A stretch of 64,000 bases of DNA, taken from Gammaproteobacteria bacterium (GTDB lineage Bacteria > Pseudomonadota > Gammaproteobacteria > HK1). This document shows positions 1-7,500 of this stretch, piece after piece (positions within the stretch are counted from its first letter, which is position 1; every line of letters starts with the position of its first letter). The notes beneath the pieces are model-generated. The model was not told the origin of the DNA, ran no database searches, and was given only the letters and a program-made list of their open reading frames with translations. A program made the position numbers and the translations under genes. Location of the stretch: NCBI GenBank assembly GCA_012103455.1, contig WLWT01000001.1:1102001-1166000 (forward strand), in the 5' to 3' direction.

Positions 1-489
1 CACCGGCAAGCGATCGGGAAAATGACAACACAACGTGACGTGTTGCGGAAAATTGCCGAAGTATCCAACCTCATGCAAGAGTTCGCTGGGCAGCATCACC
101 GGATAATGTTGGTCGTGTGCGCCGAAGTCCCTGGCTAAACCACGAAACCAATCTTCGAAGTAACGAAACAACCGCAGCAGATCTCCGCTGATTCCGGTCA
201 ATCCGTCGCCGAAGAAATGCAAGTCTTTGCAATCGGCCAACTCGCGGTCAGAACAGCCAAGATGCGCCTTCGATCTGCGTTCGCGCAACACTTTGCGCGC
301 CACCAGCCGATGGGTCTTACGCATGGCGGCGATCAGTCCCTCCGCTTCACTGGCTTGTGTAGCGGACACCGGCACAACCAGCAGTTCCGTATCTTCCAAC
401 CGCGCTTCGATGCCGATGGCTTGCAAACCATCGAGAATCGCAAGACGACTTTCCCCACTCAAGGTTGCCAAGTCATACCGGCCGCTCAC
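1..489 (-). CDS. Aminoacyl:carrier-protein ligase-like protein (class II aaRS-like), 3' part beyond the window edge
   Basis: This open frame reads from a GTG at 489 off the left edge (163 codons seen). The GTG overlaps the TGA of the upstream acyl-CoA dehydrogenase (GTGA), so the two are probably translationally coupled. Visible stretches such as FGDGLTGISGDLL, YPVMLPSELLHEVGYF and NFPQHVTL resemble, from memory, the N-terminal part of class II seryl-tRNA-synthetase-like enzymes that adenylate an amino acid and load it on a carrier protein. The catalytic motifs 2 and 3 lie outside the window, so activity cannot be judged. Next to a free ACP and two dehydrogenases, the inferred role is loading serine (or a similar amino acid) on that ACP, as in aminomalonyl-ACP pathways of the zwittermicin type. 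The family call is moderate and the substrate is inference. Confidence 0.6.
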   Translation of the reverse strand, partial: MSGRYDLATLSGESRLAILDGLQAIGIEARLEDTELLVVPVSATQASEAEGLIAAMRKTHRLVARKVLRERRSKAHLGCSDRELADCKDLHFFGDGLTGISGDLLRLFRYFEDWFRGLARDFGAHDQHYPVMLPSELLHEVGYFGNFPQHVTLCCHFPDRLPV

Positions 490-1619
490 CCCATGGTCTC
501 CGCATAACCATACCGAGCGATCATCGTCTCCAGCACTTGCGTGGTCCCCTCGATGACTTCCATCACTCGCGCGTCACGGAAATACATAGCCATGGGTGTG
601 TCGGGCCCTATACCTTGCGCGCCTAATAGCTGCTGCGCATCGCGGGCGACACGGTTCACCATCTGCGAAGCAAAATATTTCGCCATGGTGGCCTCTTTGG
701 TTGCGTGCAGCGCCTTTTGGCCCCGCGCGACACCGGCGGACTCGCACATCACGCGGGCGGCGTGGATGTCGGTCATCATGGTCGCGATCAGGCGTTGCAC
801 CAATTGAAATTCACCGATAGGTTGGCCGAATTGCTCGCGGGTCTTGACGTGATCCATGGCCACACCCAGCGCCGCGTCCGCGAGCCCTACACAGCCCCAG
901 CCGAGGTTGTATCGTCCGCTTTCAAGCCCCGTCGCGGCCACATGCGAAGTACCGAATCCAGAACGACCCAATACGTGGTCACCGGGAAGCCATACGCCAT
1001 CCAATACCAGCCGGGCCATCATGTAGCCCCGGCATCCTAGCATGTCGTCGATGGGGCATATGTGAAGTCCTGGCGTTGTCTTCGGCAGCAACAGCGCTAC
1101 CGGACCACCGTCGGAGGCCGCGACCAACACAAACAGATCGGCCGCCGCCCCGCAGGTGATCCAGGCTTTCTCACCAGTGATTTCAAACCCACCCCCGGTG
1201 GCTTTCGCCATCGTCTTGACGGCTGCGATGTCGCTGCCAACGTCGGGCTCCGTAATGGCAATGCCACACAGCAGCGAGCCACTGCAAAGCTGCGGCACCC
1301 AACGGTCTTTTTGCGTGGCATTGCCCCAACGCGCCACCGCACTGCCACCCATGTGATGCACGTTCAACAATCCCTGCACCGAGGCACTGGCTCGCCCCAT
1401 GGCCTCGTGCATGGCGCCGTGATCCAGTGCCGCAACGACCGGATCGGCTGCACTGCCCGACGGTCCACCCAAGGTTTCAGGAAATCCGCTGGCGAACGCC
1501 CCTGCCACGCGCAGTGCATCAATCACCTGCTCTGGAACAAGAGCGTCGCGATCGATTCGGCGCGCGAATGGTTGTACAGCGGTTTGCGCAACGTCCCGCC
1601 AGCGCGCGCGCGTGCGCAA
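486..1619 (-). CDS. Acyl-CoA dehydrogenase of ACP-linked extender-unit type (FkbI/ZmaI-like)
   Basis: A flavin-dependent acyl-CoA dehydrogenase of about 377 residues. The substrate/FAD loop AITEPDVGSDIA (near residue 120), the C-terminal FAD region and the catalytic-base segment VMEVIEGTTQVLE (near 360) are all present. In FK520/zwittermicin-type clusters this family oxidises an ACP-bound hydroxymethyl- or amino-acyl group to the malonyl-type extender. It lies just after the ACP gene (37 bp) and overlaps the next gene by 4 bp. No ATG is available: the frame is closed upstream by the ACP stop codon, so the start is TTG at 1619 or possibly CTG at 1637. Function in a dedicated extender pathway is inferred from the neighbours; a generic fatty acyl-CoA dehydrogenase is the alternative. 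Confidence 0.8.
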   Translation of the reverse strand: MRTRARWRDVAQTAVQPFARRIDRDALVPEQVIDALRVAGAFASGFPETLGGPSGSAADPVVAALDHGAMHEAMGRASASVQGLLNVHHMGGSAVARWGNATQKDRWVPQLCSGSLLCGIAITEPDVGSDIAAVKTMAKATGGGFEITGEKAWITCGAAADLFVLVAASDGGPVALLLPKTTPGLHICPIDDMLGCRGYMMARLVLDGVWLPGDHVLGRSGFGTSHVAATGLESGRYNLGWGCVGLADAALGVAMDHVKTREQFGQPIGEFQLVQRLIATMMTDIHAARVMCESAGVARGQKALHATKEATMAKYFASQMVNRVARDAQQLLGAQGIGPDTPMAMYFRDARVMEVIEGTTQVLETMIARYGYAETMG

Positions 1620-1655
1620 GGTTGGCTTGTAATTCAGACGATGAAGCCATTTACG

Positions 1656-1910
1656 TCAGGAAGCTGTCTCCTGGCGCTTACGCGCTACTAGCTCGGCAAC
1701 CCGAGCAATCGAGCGAAAGCTATCAATGTCCAGATCGTCACCATCCAACTCAATGTCAAAGGTGGTCTCGACGAAAGTGACCATCTGCATGGCAAACATG
1801 GAGTTGCCGAATCCCGATTCGAAAATGTCCTGCTCGGGCCCTATCCGAGCCCCCTCGAAGGCTTTCGACACAAAGTCCGAAATAAGATCGATTGCATGTT
1901 CACTCGACAT
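1656..1910 (-). CDS. Stand-alone acyl carrier protein (FkbJ/ZmaH type)
   Basis: An 84-residue carrier protein starting at ATG 1910, behind a good GGAGG ribosome site. The phosphopantetheine serine lies in GFGNSMFAMQMVTFVE. The pattern NS-FAMQ (instead of the usual GxDSL) is characteristic, to my knowledge, of the discrete ACPs that carry methoxymalonyl, hydroxymalonyl or aminomalonyl extender units. It overlaps the preceding dehydrogenase gene by 11 bp and is followed closely by the acyl-CoA dehydrogenase, so the extender-forming enzymes form one transcription unit. It probably holds the unit while it is oxidised and then hands it to the acyltransferase domain of the PKS at 19160-23806. Confidence 0.85.
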   Translation of the reverse strand: MSSEHAIDLISDFVSKAFEGARIGPEQDIFESGFGNSMFAMQMVTFVETTFDIELDGDDLDIDSFRSIARVAELVARKRQETAS

Positions 1911-2787
1911 GGTTTGCCTCCTTTCTATTCGACCAATAAACATGAAACCCCCGCCCGACCTTACGGCCCGTGTGGCCAGCGTAAACCAATCGTTTGAGCA
2001 ATGGACAGGGCCGGTACTTCGGGTCGTTGAACTCGTCATAAAGAATGTCGAGCGACAGTTTGACCGTATCCAGCCCGATCAGATCCGCCGTCTCCAACGG
2101 ACCCATCTTATGGCCGAAACAAGTCTTGAAGAGTCGATCCACTTCCTGCACACCGGCGACGCCTTCGTGGACCAGAAACATCGCTTCGTTCACCATCAAC
2201 ATCATCACTCGATTGGTGACAAAGCCCGGGCTGTCGTTAACGGTGATCGATTGCTTGCCCGCCCGAGTCACGGCTGCCTCGGCGGCACCGAGCGCGGACT
2301 TCGAGCTGTGCGTGCCGCGAATGATCTCCACCATAGGCATGATAGGCGGCGGGTTCATAAAGTGCATGCCGATGACCCGCTCCGGATGCTTCCCGAATCC
2401 CGCTATGCGAGTGATCGGTATAGCCGATGTATTGGCAGCAACAGGAACATCGGAACGTACGATGGCGTCAATTTCCCGGTGTACCGCTGTTTTCACCTCG
2501 ACATTTTCGGTGATGTTTTCGATGACGAAATCTACCCCCGCGATGTCACTGAGTTGGGTAGAGAAGGTCAAGTGACCGACCACCACATCGGCGTCAGCAA
2601 GGTTTTTTTGCACGAGCGCATACATGCGAGCGTTTTGCCTGATCTGCGCACGCGCAGCTTCGAGCTGAACATCATAGCGGTCGATCAGCACGGTATTGAC
2701 TCCGGCCTGTGCGAATAGATGCGCAACCCCCATGCCGATAGTCCCGGCCCCGACCACGCCCATGATGTTCATGGTTTGTTCGCTCAT
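1900..2787 (-). CDS. 3-hydroxyacyl-CoA dehydrogenase family protein (FkbK/ZmaG-like)
   Basis: A 295-residue NAD-dependent dehydrogenase. The N-terminal Rossmann motif GVVGAGTIGMGVAHLFA is at about residues 10-26. The catalytic-site segment GMHFMNPPPIMPMVEI is near 140, and NDSPGFVTNR marks the start of the C-terminal dimer domain. Length fits the 3-hydroxybutyryl-CoA dehydrogenase family. In extender-unit operons this enzyme oxidises the hydroxymethyl group of the ACP-bound precursor to an aldehyde before the acyl-CoA dehydrogenase takes it to the acid. The ATG overlaps the kinase stop (ATGA) and the 3' end overlaps the ACP start, supporting coordinated expression. A role in beta-oxidation is possible but less likely in this setting. 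Confidence 0.82.
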   Translation of the reverse strand: MSEQTMNIMGVVGAGTIGMGVAHLFAQAGVNTVLIDRYDVQLEAARAQIRQNARMYALVQKNLADADVVVGHLTFSTQLSDIAGVDFVIENITENVEVKTAVHREIDAIVRSDVPVAANTSAIPITRIAGFGKHPERVIGMHFMNPPPIMPMVEIIRGTHSSKSALGAAEAAVTRAGKQSITVNDSPGFVTNRVMMLMVNEAMFLVHEGVAGVQEVDRLFKTCFGHKMGPLETADLIGLDTVKLSLDILYDEFNDPKYRPCPLLKRLVYAGHTGRKVGRGFHVYWSNRKEANHVE

Positions 2788-3449
2788 CCAGGCTCCTCTG
2801 TGCCTTGCTCATCAGGTGTTGACCCGTCGTCCGGTACTGGTCCGTTGCGTTCCACCATGAGGGCAATACTGTCACCCGCCAGTTCGTCAACGGGGCGCAT
2901 CGCATCAAGCACCCTATCCGCCACCTCCCGGGCAAACACTTCGGCCAGCTGGTAGGCTTCCCGTCCCGGACCGAGGTAGGCGGCGAACTGCCCCATCAGA
3001 TCGGCCAGCGCGTGGACGTGCTCGTGGTGTCCGGCACCGTCGGCTACGGCCCGCACCGAACGTAGCGAACGGCGTGCCAAGGCGATGTCGTGGGGCAGTT
3101 CCAAATGGACGGACAGATCGATTTGCGACGTGATGGCGCTGCGATAGCGGCCGAAAGGCTCTTCCAGCAAGATGAGCGGCGCGGGATCTACTTGACCCCC
3201 ACCCGGCGGTATCACTGGCCGGCCCGCTTTCAGCGCTTCCAAATCCATGACTAGCTGCGGGGTTTCGATCAGATTGGGATCGGCGCCTGCATCCAACCAA
3301 CCTTGGATGTCGCCGCCGTCCGTGCCGAGCACTATATAGTGGTCGAAGTGCATGAGCGCGACGGAAGAATATCGCGCCGCAATGGCGTGCATCAGCGAAC
3401 TTTTGCCGGCACCAGAGGTACCACTGATCGCCACCACGAATCCCATCAT
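2784..3449 (-). CDS. P-loop kinase, uridine kinase/phosphotransferase-like
   Basis: A P-loop phosphotransferase of about 221 residues. The Walker A motif is SGTSGAGKSS near the N-terminus, followed by LMHFDHYIVLGTDGGD, which resembles the substrate region of uridine kinase-type enzymes. I start it at ATG 3449, the first of two adjacent ATGs, because it gives the ATGATGA overlap with the upstream asparagine-synthase stop codon. The substrate is unknown. Embedded in a natural-product operon it could phosphorylate the peptide product or an intermediate, giving self-protection, or activate a small precursor. The presence of a secreted phosphatase at the other end of the locus makes a phospho-prodrug idea attractive but unproven. 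Confidence 0.7.
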   Translation of the reverse strand: MMGFVVAISGTSGAGKSSLMHAIAARYSSVALMHFDHYIVLGTDGGDIQGWLDAGADPNLIETPQLVMDLEALKAGRPVIPPGGGQVDPAPLILLEEPFGRYRSAITSQIDLSVHLELPHDIALARRSLRSVRAVADGAGHHEHVHALADLMGQFAAYLGPGREAYQLAEVFAREVADRVLDAMRPVDELAGDSIALMVERNGPVPDDGSTPDEQGTEEPG

Positions 3450-5314
3450 GCCGCCCCGCAACCGAGTTCGGGCATATCGAAACACTCAAGAAAAATCCCA
3501 AAGGTCAAAATGGTCAAAAGCGGGTCCTCAGGCATCCCACCGGTAGGCAGTGGGTCAGAGACCAAAGCCGAGTGTTTCAATCGCTCAACCTCATCGACAT
3601 CGAAATAGCGCTGGGAACGAATCGTCTCCGGCGCCAACAGGTGTTCGACCCAATCGGCACCCCGGCGTAACAAATAAGCGCTGCCGGGTGCGGCAAAAGC
3701 AAACTTCTCGCGCTCGACAATCTCTGCCGGCAGTAGTGGGCGCGCCGCTTCTTTCAGGATGAATTTCTCCGTGAAATCATGCAACAAGAGATCCGGCGGG
3801 ATGGAGCGCACCAGCTCGATCACCTCGATATCAAGAAACGGAAAACGTCCTTCCACCGAATTGGCCATCAGCATCCGATCGCCGTGGTCGCCCAGCAAAT
3901 GATCAGCAAGCCGAAGTTTCATGTCGAGATAGGAGCGTTTGTGAATCGCGTGCCGTCCGCGCACCTGTTCCGGATCGACCAACGGCCAATTGGTGAAGCG
4001 GAATTCACCCAGCTCCGCGCGTACCTCCGGTGAGTAGAGCCGGGCGCGCTGCGCTTCGTGTTCCACCAATGCCTTCTCGTAGAACACAGCCGCATCGCCG
4101 AATGCATTTGCGCGCAATGCCGCCTCCTTGGCATCGGGTTCCTGAGCGCCGCGAAGCGCTCGAAAAGCATCATAGCGATAGCCGATGTACCCGGCAAAGA
4201 GTTCGTCCGCGCCTTCGCCACTCTGAACGACCGGGACGCCTACCGCACGCGGCGTCGCAGACAACGCTAGTGCCGCAGTGTTGTAGCTTTCCTTGATGGG
4301 GCACTCGGAGTGCAAGACAGACCGACGCAAGCCAGCCTCGATTTCATCGGCGGGGTGTTGAATAGCGCTGTGCGTGGAACCGAGCGCCTGGACCATGATC
4401 TGCTGAAACCGGTTCTCGTCAAACATCTGATCGCCAAACCCGACCGAAAAACTGGACAGCGGCTCGTCACACTGTTCAGCCATAAGCCGGGTAATGAGCG
4501 AGCTGTCCAGCCCGCCACTGAGATAAGCGCCAACCGGAACATCAGCCATCATCCGGCGGCTGACCGAAGCCGCTAGAGTTTCGCGCAAACTCCCTTGCCA
4601 GTCATTCGCCTGTTTCACCGGCAAGTCGGTGGCCATTGGAAAGTCGATATCCCAGTACCGCTGAGTTTGTACGCCCTTGGCATTGACCAAGAGAAAGTGG
4701 CCCGGCGGCAAACTGTCAATGCCCGCAAACATCGTGCGCGGACTGACTAGTCCCGGCAACGACAAAACCTGATCGAGTCCGGTCAGATCCACTCGCCGCT
4801 CGACGCCGGGATAGGCGAGGATAGCCTTGATCTCGGAGCCGAACACGAAAGCATTGCGCACCGTCGTATGGAAAAACGGCGACACTCCAAACGGGTCACG
4901 TGCACAGAACAGGCGTTGGCGAGTTGAGTCGTACAACGCAAAAGCGAATTGACCATTGAGATGATGAACTAGCTCGATACCGTATTCTTCATATAAATGG
5001 AGAATCACCTCGGTATCGGTACGAGTTGCAAATCGATGGCCTTGTGCGCTCAGTCGCCTGCGTAGGTCGGGCGCATTGAATATCTCGCCGTTGCAGATGA
5101 GACGTAGTGAGCCGTCTTCATTGGTGAGTGGCTGGTTACCAGTGTGCAGATCGACGATTGCCAGACGACGGAAACCAAGTCCTACCGACTGGTCCAGGTA
5201 AACACCCGCATCATCAGGGCCGCGGTGAATGAGCGTCGCCCGCATCGCCTCGATTACGGCAACGTCAGCAGGGGGCGGCCCGTAGGGTCGAAAAGCTCCG
5301 CAGATTCCACACAT
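3446..5314 (-). CDS. asnB: Glutamine-dependent asparagine synthase-like amidotransferase
   Basis: A full-length AsnB-type enzyme of about 622 residues. It is started at ATG 5314 so that the mature protein begins with MCGICGAF, which exposes Cys2, the glutaminase nucleophile; an upstream in-frame start at 5359 would bury it. The C-terminal synthetase domain has the pyrophosphate loop GAYLSGGLDSSLITRL and, later, QSGEGADELFAGY. It heads the minus-strand operon and overlaps the kinase by 4 bp. Members of this family in NRPS/PKS loci amidate a carboxyl group of the product or a precursor. A housekeeping asparagine synthase cannot be excluded, but the operon placement favours a tailoring role, for instance conversion of a free carboxylate to a carboxamide. 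Confidence 0.88.
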   Translation of the reverse strand: MCGICGAFRPYGPPPADVAVIEAMRATLIHRGPDDAGVYLDQSVGLGFRRLAIVDLHTGNQPLTNEDGSLRLICNGEIFNAPDLRRRLSAQGHRFATRTDTEVILHLYEEYGIELVHHLNGQFAFALYDSTRQRLFCARDPFGVSPFFHTTVRNAFVFGSEIKAILAYPGVERRVDLTGLDQVLSLPGLVSPRTMFAGIDSLPPGHFLLVNAKGVQTQRYWDIDFPMATDLPVKQANDWQGSLRETLAASVSRRMMADVPVGAYLSGGLDSSLITRLMAEQCDEPLSSFSVGFGDQMFDENRFQQIMVQALGSTHSAIQHPADEIEAGLRRSVLHSECPIKESYNTAALALSATPRAVGVPVVQSGEGADELFAGYIGYRYDAFRALRGAQEPDAKEAALRANAFGDAAVFYEKALVEHEAQRARLYSPEVRAELGEFRFTNWPLVDPEQVRGRHAIHKRSYLDMKLRLADHLLGDHGDRMLMANSVEGRFPFLDIEVIELVRSIPPDLLLHDFTEKFILKEAARPLLPAEIVEREKFAFAAPGSAYLLRRGADWVEHLLAPETIRSQRYFDVDEVERLKHSALVSDPLPTGGMPEDPLLTILTFGIFLECFDMPELGCGAA

Positions 5315-5738
5315 AACCCAATCAACCCACCGGGGCGCTGCGCGACGGCCACAACCCATCTGGAGCGTTCGTTAGCCCATGAAATTCTTTGACAGCACAC
5401 AGCTTATTCAGCAGCGACAAATATTCCAACGGCGCGATAAATCCAGCACGAAAACAAATTCAATGTCGCTGAGGGGCTATGCGTGCGCTGTTGACCCAAG
5501 GTCCAGCCCGCAAACACAACTTGAGGTGTGACTACCGAACACCAGAGAATTGGCGCTCAACGCGGGCCGCGGTCCGTGCATGTCCTAGCTCATCAAAAGT
5601 TCATCCCACATCCGTGCGGCACCTTTTCAGGGATCCAATACAGACGATTGGATCCCTGAAACCAAAACCGCTAAGGCACCAGCCTCACTTACCGATCCAC
5701 TAAGGGCATCGGCCTGCGATTGCTGTACCCTTCTCGAT
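5315..5738. other. Intergenic region with one palindrome; no gene seen
   Basis: About 420 bp between the start of the asparagine-synthase gene and the end of the small Lys-rich gene. I find no convincing coding frame on either strand. It must contain the promoter for the minus-strand extender/amidotransferase operon, but I cannot place -35/-10 boxes with confidence. The only structural signal is the perfect inverted repeat at 5625-5661. Confidence 0.5.
5625..5661. repeat. Perfect 15-bp inverted repeat with 7-nt loop
   Basis: The arm TTTCAGGGATCCAAT (5625-5639) is repeated exactly as its reverse complement at 5647-5661, with a 7-nt loop between. It lies about 80 bp beyond the stop of the Lys-rich minus-strand gene, so it may act as a transcription terminator for it. 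No T-run follows on either strand, so a classic rho-independent terminator is not demonstrated; a regulator-binding palindrome is an alternative. Confidence 0.55.
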
Positions 5739-5981
5739 TCAAGCTGAAGCCTGAGCCTCGGCCTTTTGGGTAACCTTTTCAGCCTTACCTTTGCCCTTTT
5801 CACCACCCTTCTGGGCTTTGTGATCCGCCTTCTGGGCTTTGTGTGCCGACTTCTGAGCCTTGTTTTCGGCCTTCTTGGCCTTGTACTCCGTCTTATATTT
5901 GTTCTTGTACTCGGCCTTCTTGGCCTTGTTTTCATCCTTGGTATCGCCTTTCCGTTCTTCCTTCACATCTGCTTTTTCCAC
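5739..5981 (-). CDS. Small Lys/Glu/Ala-rich repetitive protein (histone H1-like composition)
   Basis: An 80-residue protein starting at GTG 5981, placed 6 nt behind a strong GGAGG site, which is the main reason to believe it is expressed. Most of the chain is a degenerate run of lysine-rich units such as KAEYKNKYK, KAENKAQK and HKAQKADHKAQK, giving a strongly charged, probably helical or disordered protein without a signal peptide or membrane segment. The composition recalls bacterial histone H1-like and other nucleic-acid-binding low-complexity proteins. No domain is recognised, and the function (DNA binding, stress protein) is not established. Confidence 0.5.
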   Translation of the reverse strand: MEKADVKEERKGDTKDENKAKKAEYKNKYKTEYKAKKAENKAQKSAHKAQKADHKAQKGGEKGKGKAEKVTQKAEAQASA

Positions 5982-6175
5982 GCCAGAATCCTCCTACTTG
6001 TGACTGGGAAGCATACCTTAAAGAGTATTGTGACAGGTTGCAATCTATAATAGACTTTTTTCGTTGAAGTATTTTGACGTGGATTGGGTTTAGTGAGTAT
6101 CTGGAGATATTCACTCACCTGACACGGGCCATTGATATTCGCCACGTGAACGGAGCGCACGCGAAGACCGAGGTA

Positions 6176-7283
6176 CTAATTCGGCAAAAAATTACCCGAC
6201 ATTAATTCAGAATATATCTGACATGCTCTTCATAGAAAAACCGTTTAATTATTTGCGTATTCTGTTGCAGTGAGTGCAACACCGAACGAGCCAAGGCCAT
6301 CAGTTGCTCCTTTGTAGCCACCACTGTCCGCCCAATTCGTTGGCTTTTTACATGATGCCATACTAGCTCATCAGGATTGAGTTCCGGTGAATACGGCGGT
6401 AACCATACTAACGTGAGCTTACCTTGGCTAGTGCGGACAAATTCTTGCACTTTCTTGGCTCGATGAATTCGATGGCCATCAACAATCAAATAGACCGATC
6501 GCTTGGCGTTGTGCAACAAACGCCTTAGAAAGTCGATAAAAACGTCTGCGGTTACCCGTGATTCAGTTACCATGAAACGCAGGTGACCCTTCGGCGAAAC
6601 GGCTGACAGCCTATTCACGCTAAAGCGCCGACCCGTTTTCGCTACAACTGGCGTATCACCCCGTACCCCCCAAGTGGTACCACGATGATAATCCGACCGG
6701 ATCGTCGATTCGTCGCCAAAATAGACCCGCGCTCGGCGCCTTTTCGCTTCTCGTTGTACTTCAGGCCAAGTTTCTCTTAACCATACCTTAACCTGATCAG
6801 GGTTTTGCTCGTATGCCTTAAACCGAGGGCGCTGCGCACTCATCCCCCAACGAGACAGGATATTGCCCACCGAGCGCTCGCTGACCTCGATGCCAAATTT
6901 ATCTTTCAGTAATATCTGAATCATCGAGCGTGTCCACAAGGCATCGTGAAAATCCAATTGCAACGGATTCGTTTTAACCCGTTCACGTAAGCGATCCGCA
7001 TATTCATCGGGACACTTTCTTGGGCGACCCGTGATCTTGCCGGTGGACAGCGCCTGTTCACCACCTTGCTCATATCTGGATAACCAATCGTCAATGCAAG
7101 AACGATGAAATCCGAGGGCTTTAATTACTTTTTCAGGGCTTTCACCCGATAATACTTGCGCAACCGCGTGCCTGCGGATGGCTTCTCGCGCGGAATGGGG
7201 CAGTGAGCGACCGTCTGTCTTTTTCATAGCATCACTATAACACATTTTATTAATTTGTGTCGGGTAATTTTTTGCCGAAGTAG
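6176..7283 (-). mobile_element. IS630-family insertion sequence, apparently intact
   Basis: An 1108-bp element bounded by near-perfect terminal inverted repeats: TTCGGCAAAAAATTACCCGA at the left and its complement at the right, with matching CTA(A/C) outer bases. It is flanked by TA at 6174-6175 and 7284-7285, the target duplication expected of IS630. It carries one complete transposase gene. It landed in the divergent region between the minus-strand extender operon and the first megasynthase gene, so it may have altered their promoters. Confidence 0.92.
6202..7245 (-). CDS. IS630-family transposase
   Basis: A 347-residue transposase. Residues 1-120 hold winged/helix-turn-helix DNA-binding segments (start MCYSDAMKKTDGRSLPHSAR; GRPRKCPDEYADRLRERV). 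The C-terminal DDE catalytic domain shows VYFGDESTIRSDY (first Asp), VYLIVDGHRIH (second Asp) and PPYSPELNPDELVW (Glu), the usual IS630 triad. No stop or frameshift interrupts it, so it may be active. Codon use is more AT-rich than the surrounding NRPS genes, in keeping with a mobile origin. Confidence 0.93.
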   Translation of the reverse strand: MCYSDAMKKTDGRSLPHSAREAIRRHAVAQVLSGESPEKVIKALGFHRSCIDDWLSRYEQGGEQALSTGKITGRPRKCPDEYADRLRERVKTNPLQLDFHDALWTRSMIQILLKDKFGIEVSERSVGNILSRWGMSAQRPRFKAYEQNPDQVKVWLRETWPEVQREAKRRRARVYFGDESTIRSDYHRGTTWGVRGDTPVVAKTGRRFSVNRLSAVSPKGHLRFMVTESRVTADVFIDFLRRLLHNAKRSVYLIVDGHRIHRAKKVQEFVRTSQGKLTLVWLPPYSPELNPDELVWHHVKSQRIGRTVVATKEQLMALARSVLHSLQQNTQIIKRFFYEEHVRYILN

Positions 7284-7500
7284 TAAATCAATGGTCAGCG
7301 CCACCCGGGAGGGGTGACTACGTTGAATCTACCGACTATCCAGCATACCGACCGCGCGGCGAGACTTCGGCAGCGGCATTTGGGCGACTGCCAAGATTAC
7401 TTGCCCGCGCTGAAACTAGAACACTGACCTCGGACACGCGCGGAGTTTTGAGCGCATATCGAGTTTCGACTGTCGCAAGTGGATTGGATGATTAAGGATA
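7284..7500. promoter_or_regulatory. Leader region of the NRPS/PKS operon
   Basis: These 217 bp between the IS630 element and the FAAL gene contain no convincing gene and must include the ribosome site (AAGGA about 5 nt before ATG 7501) and probably the promoter of the megasynthase operon. I could not assign promoter boxes or an operator by eye. Confidence 0.35.
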
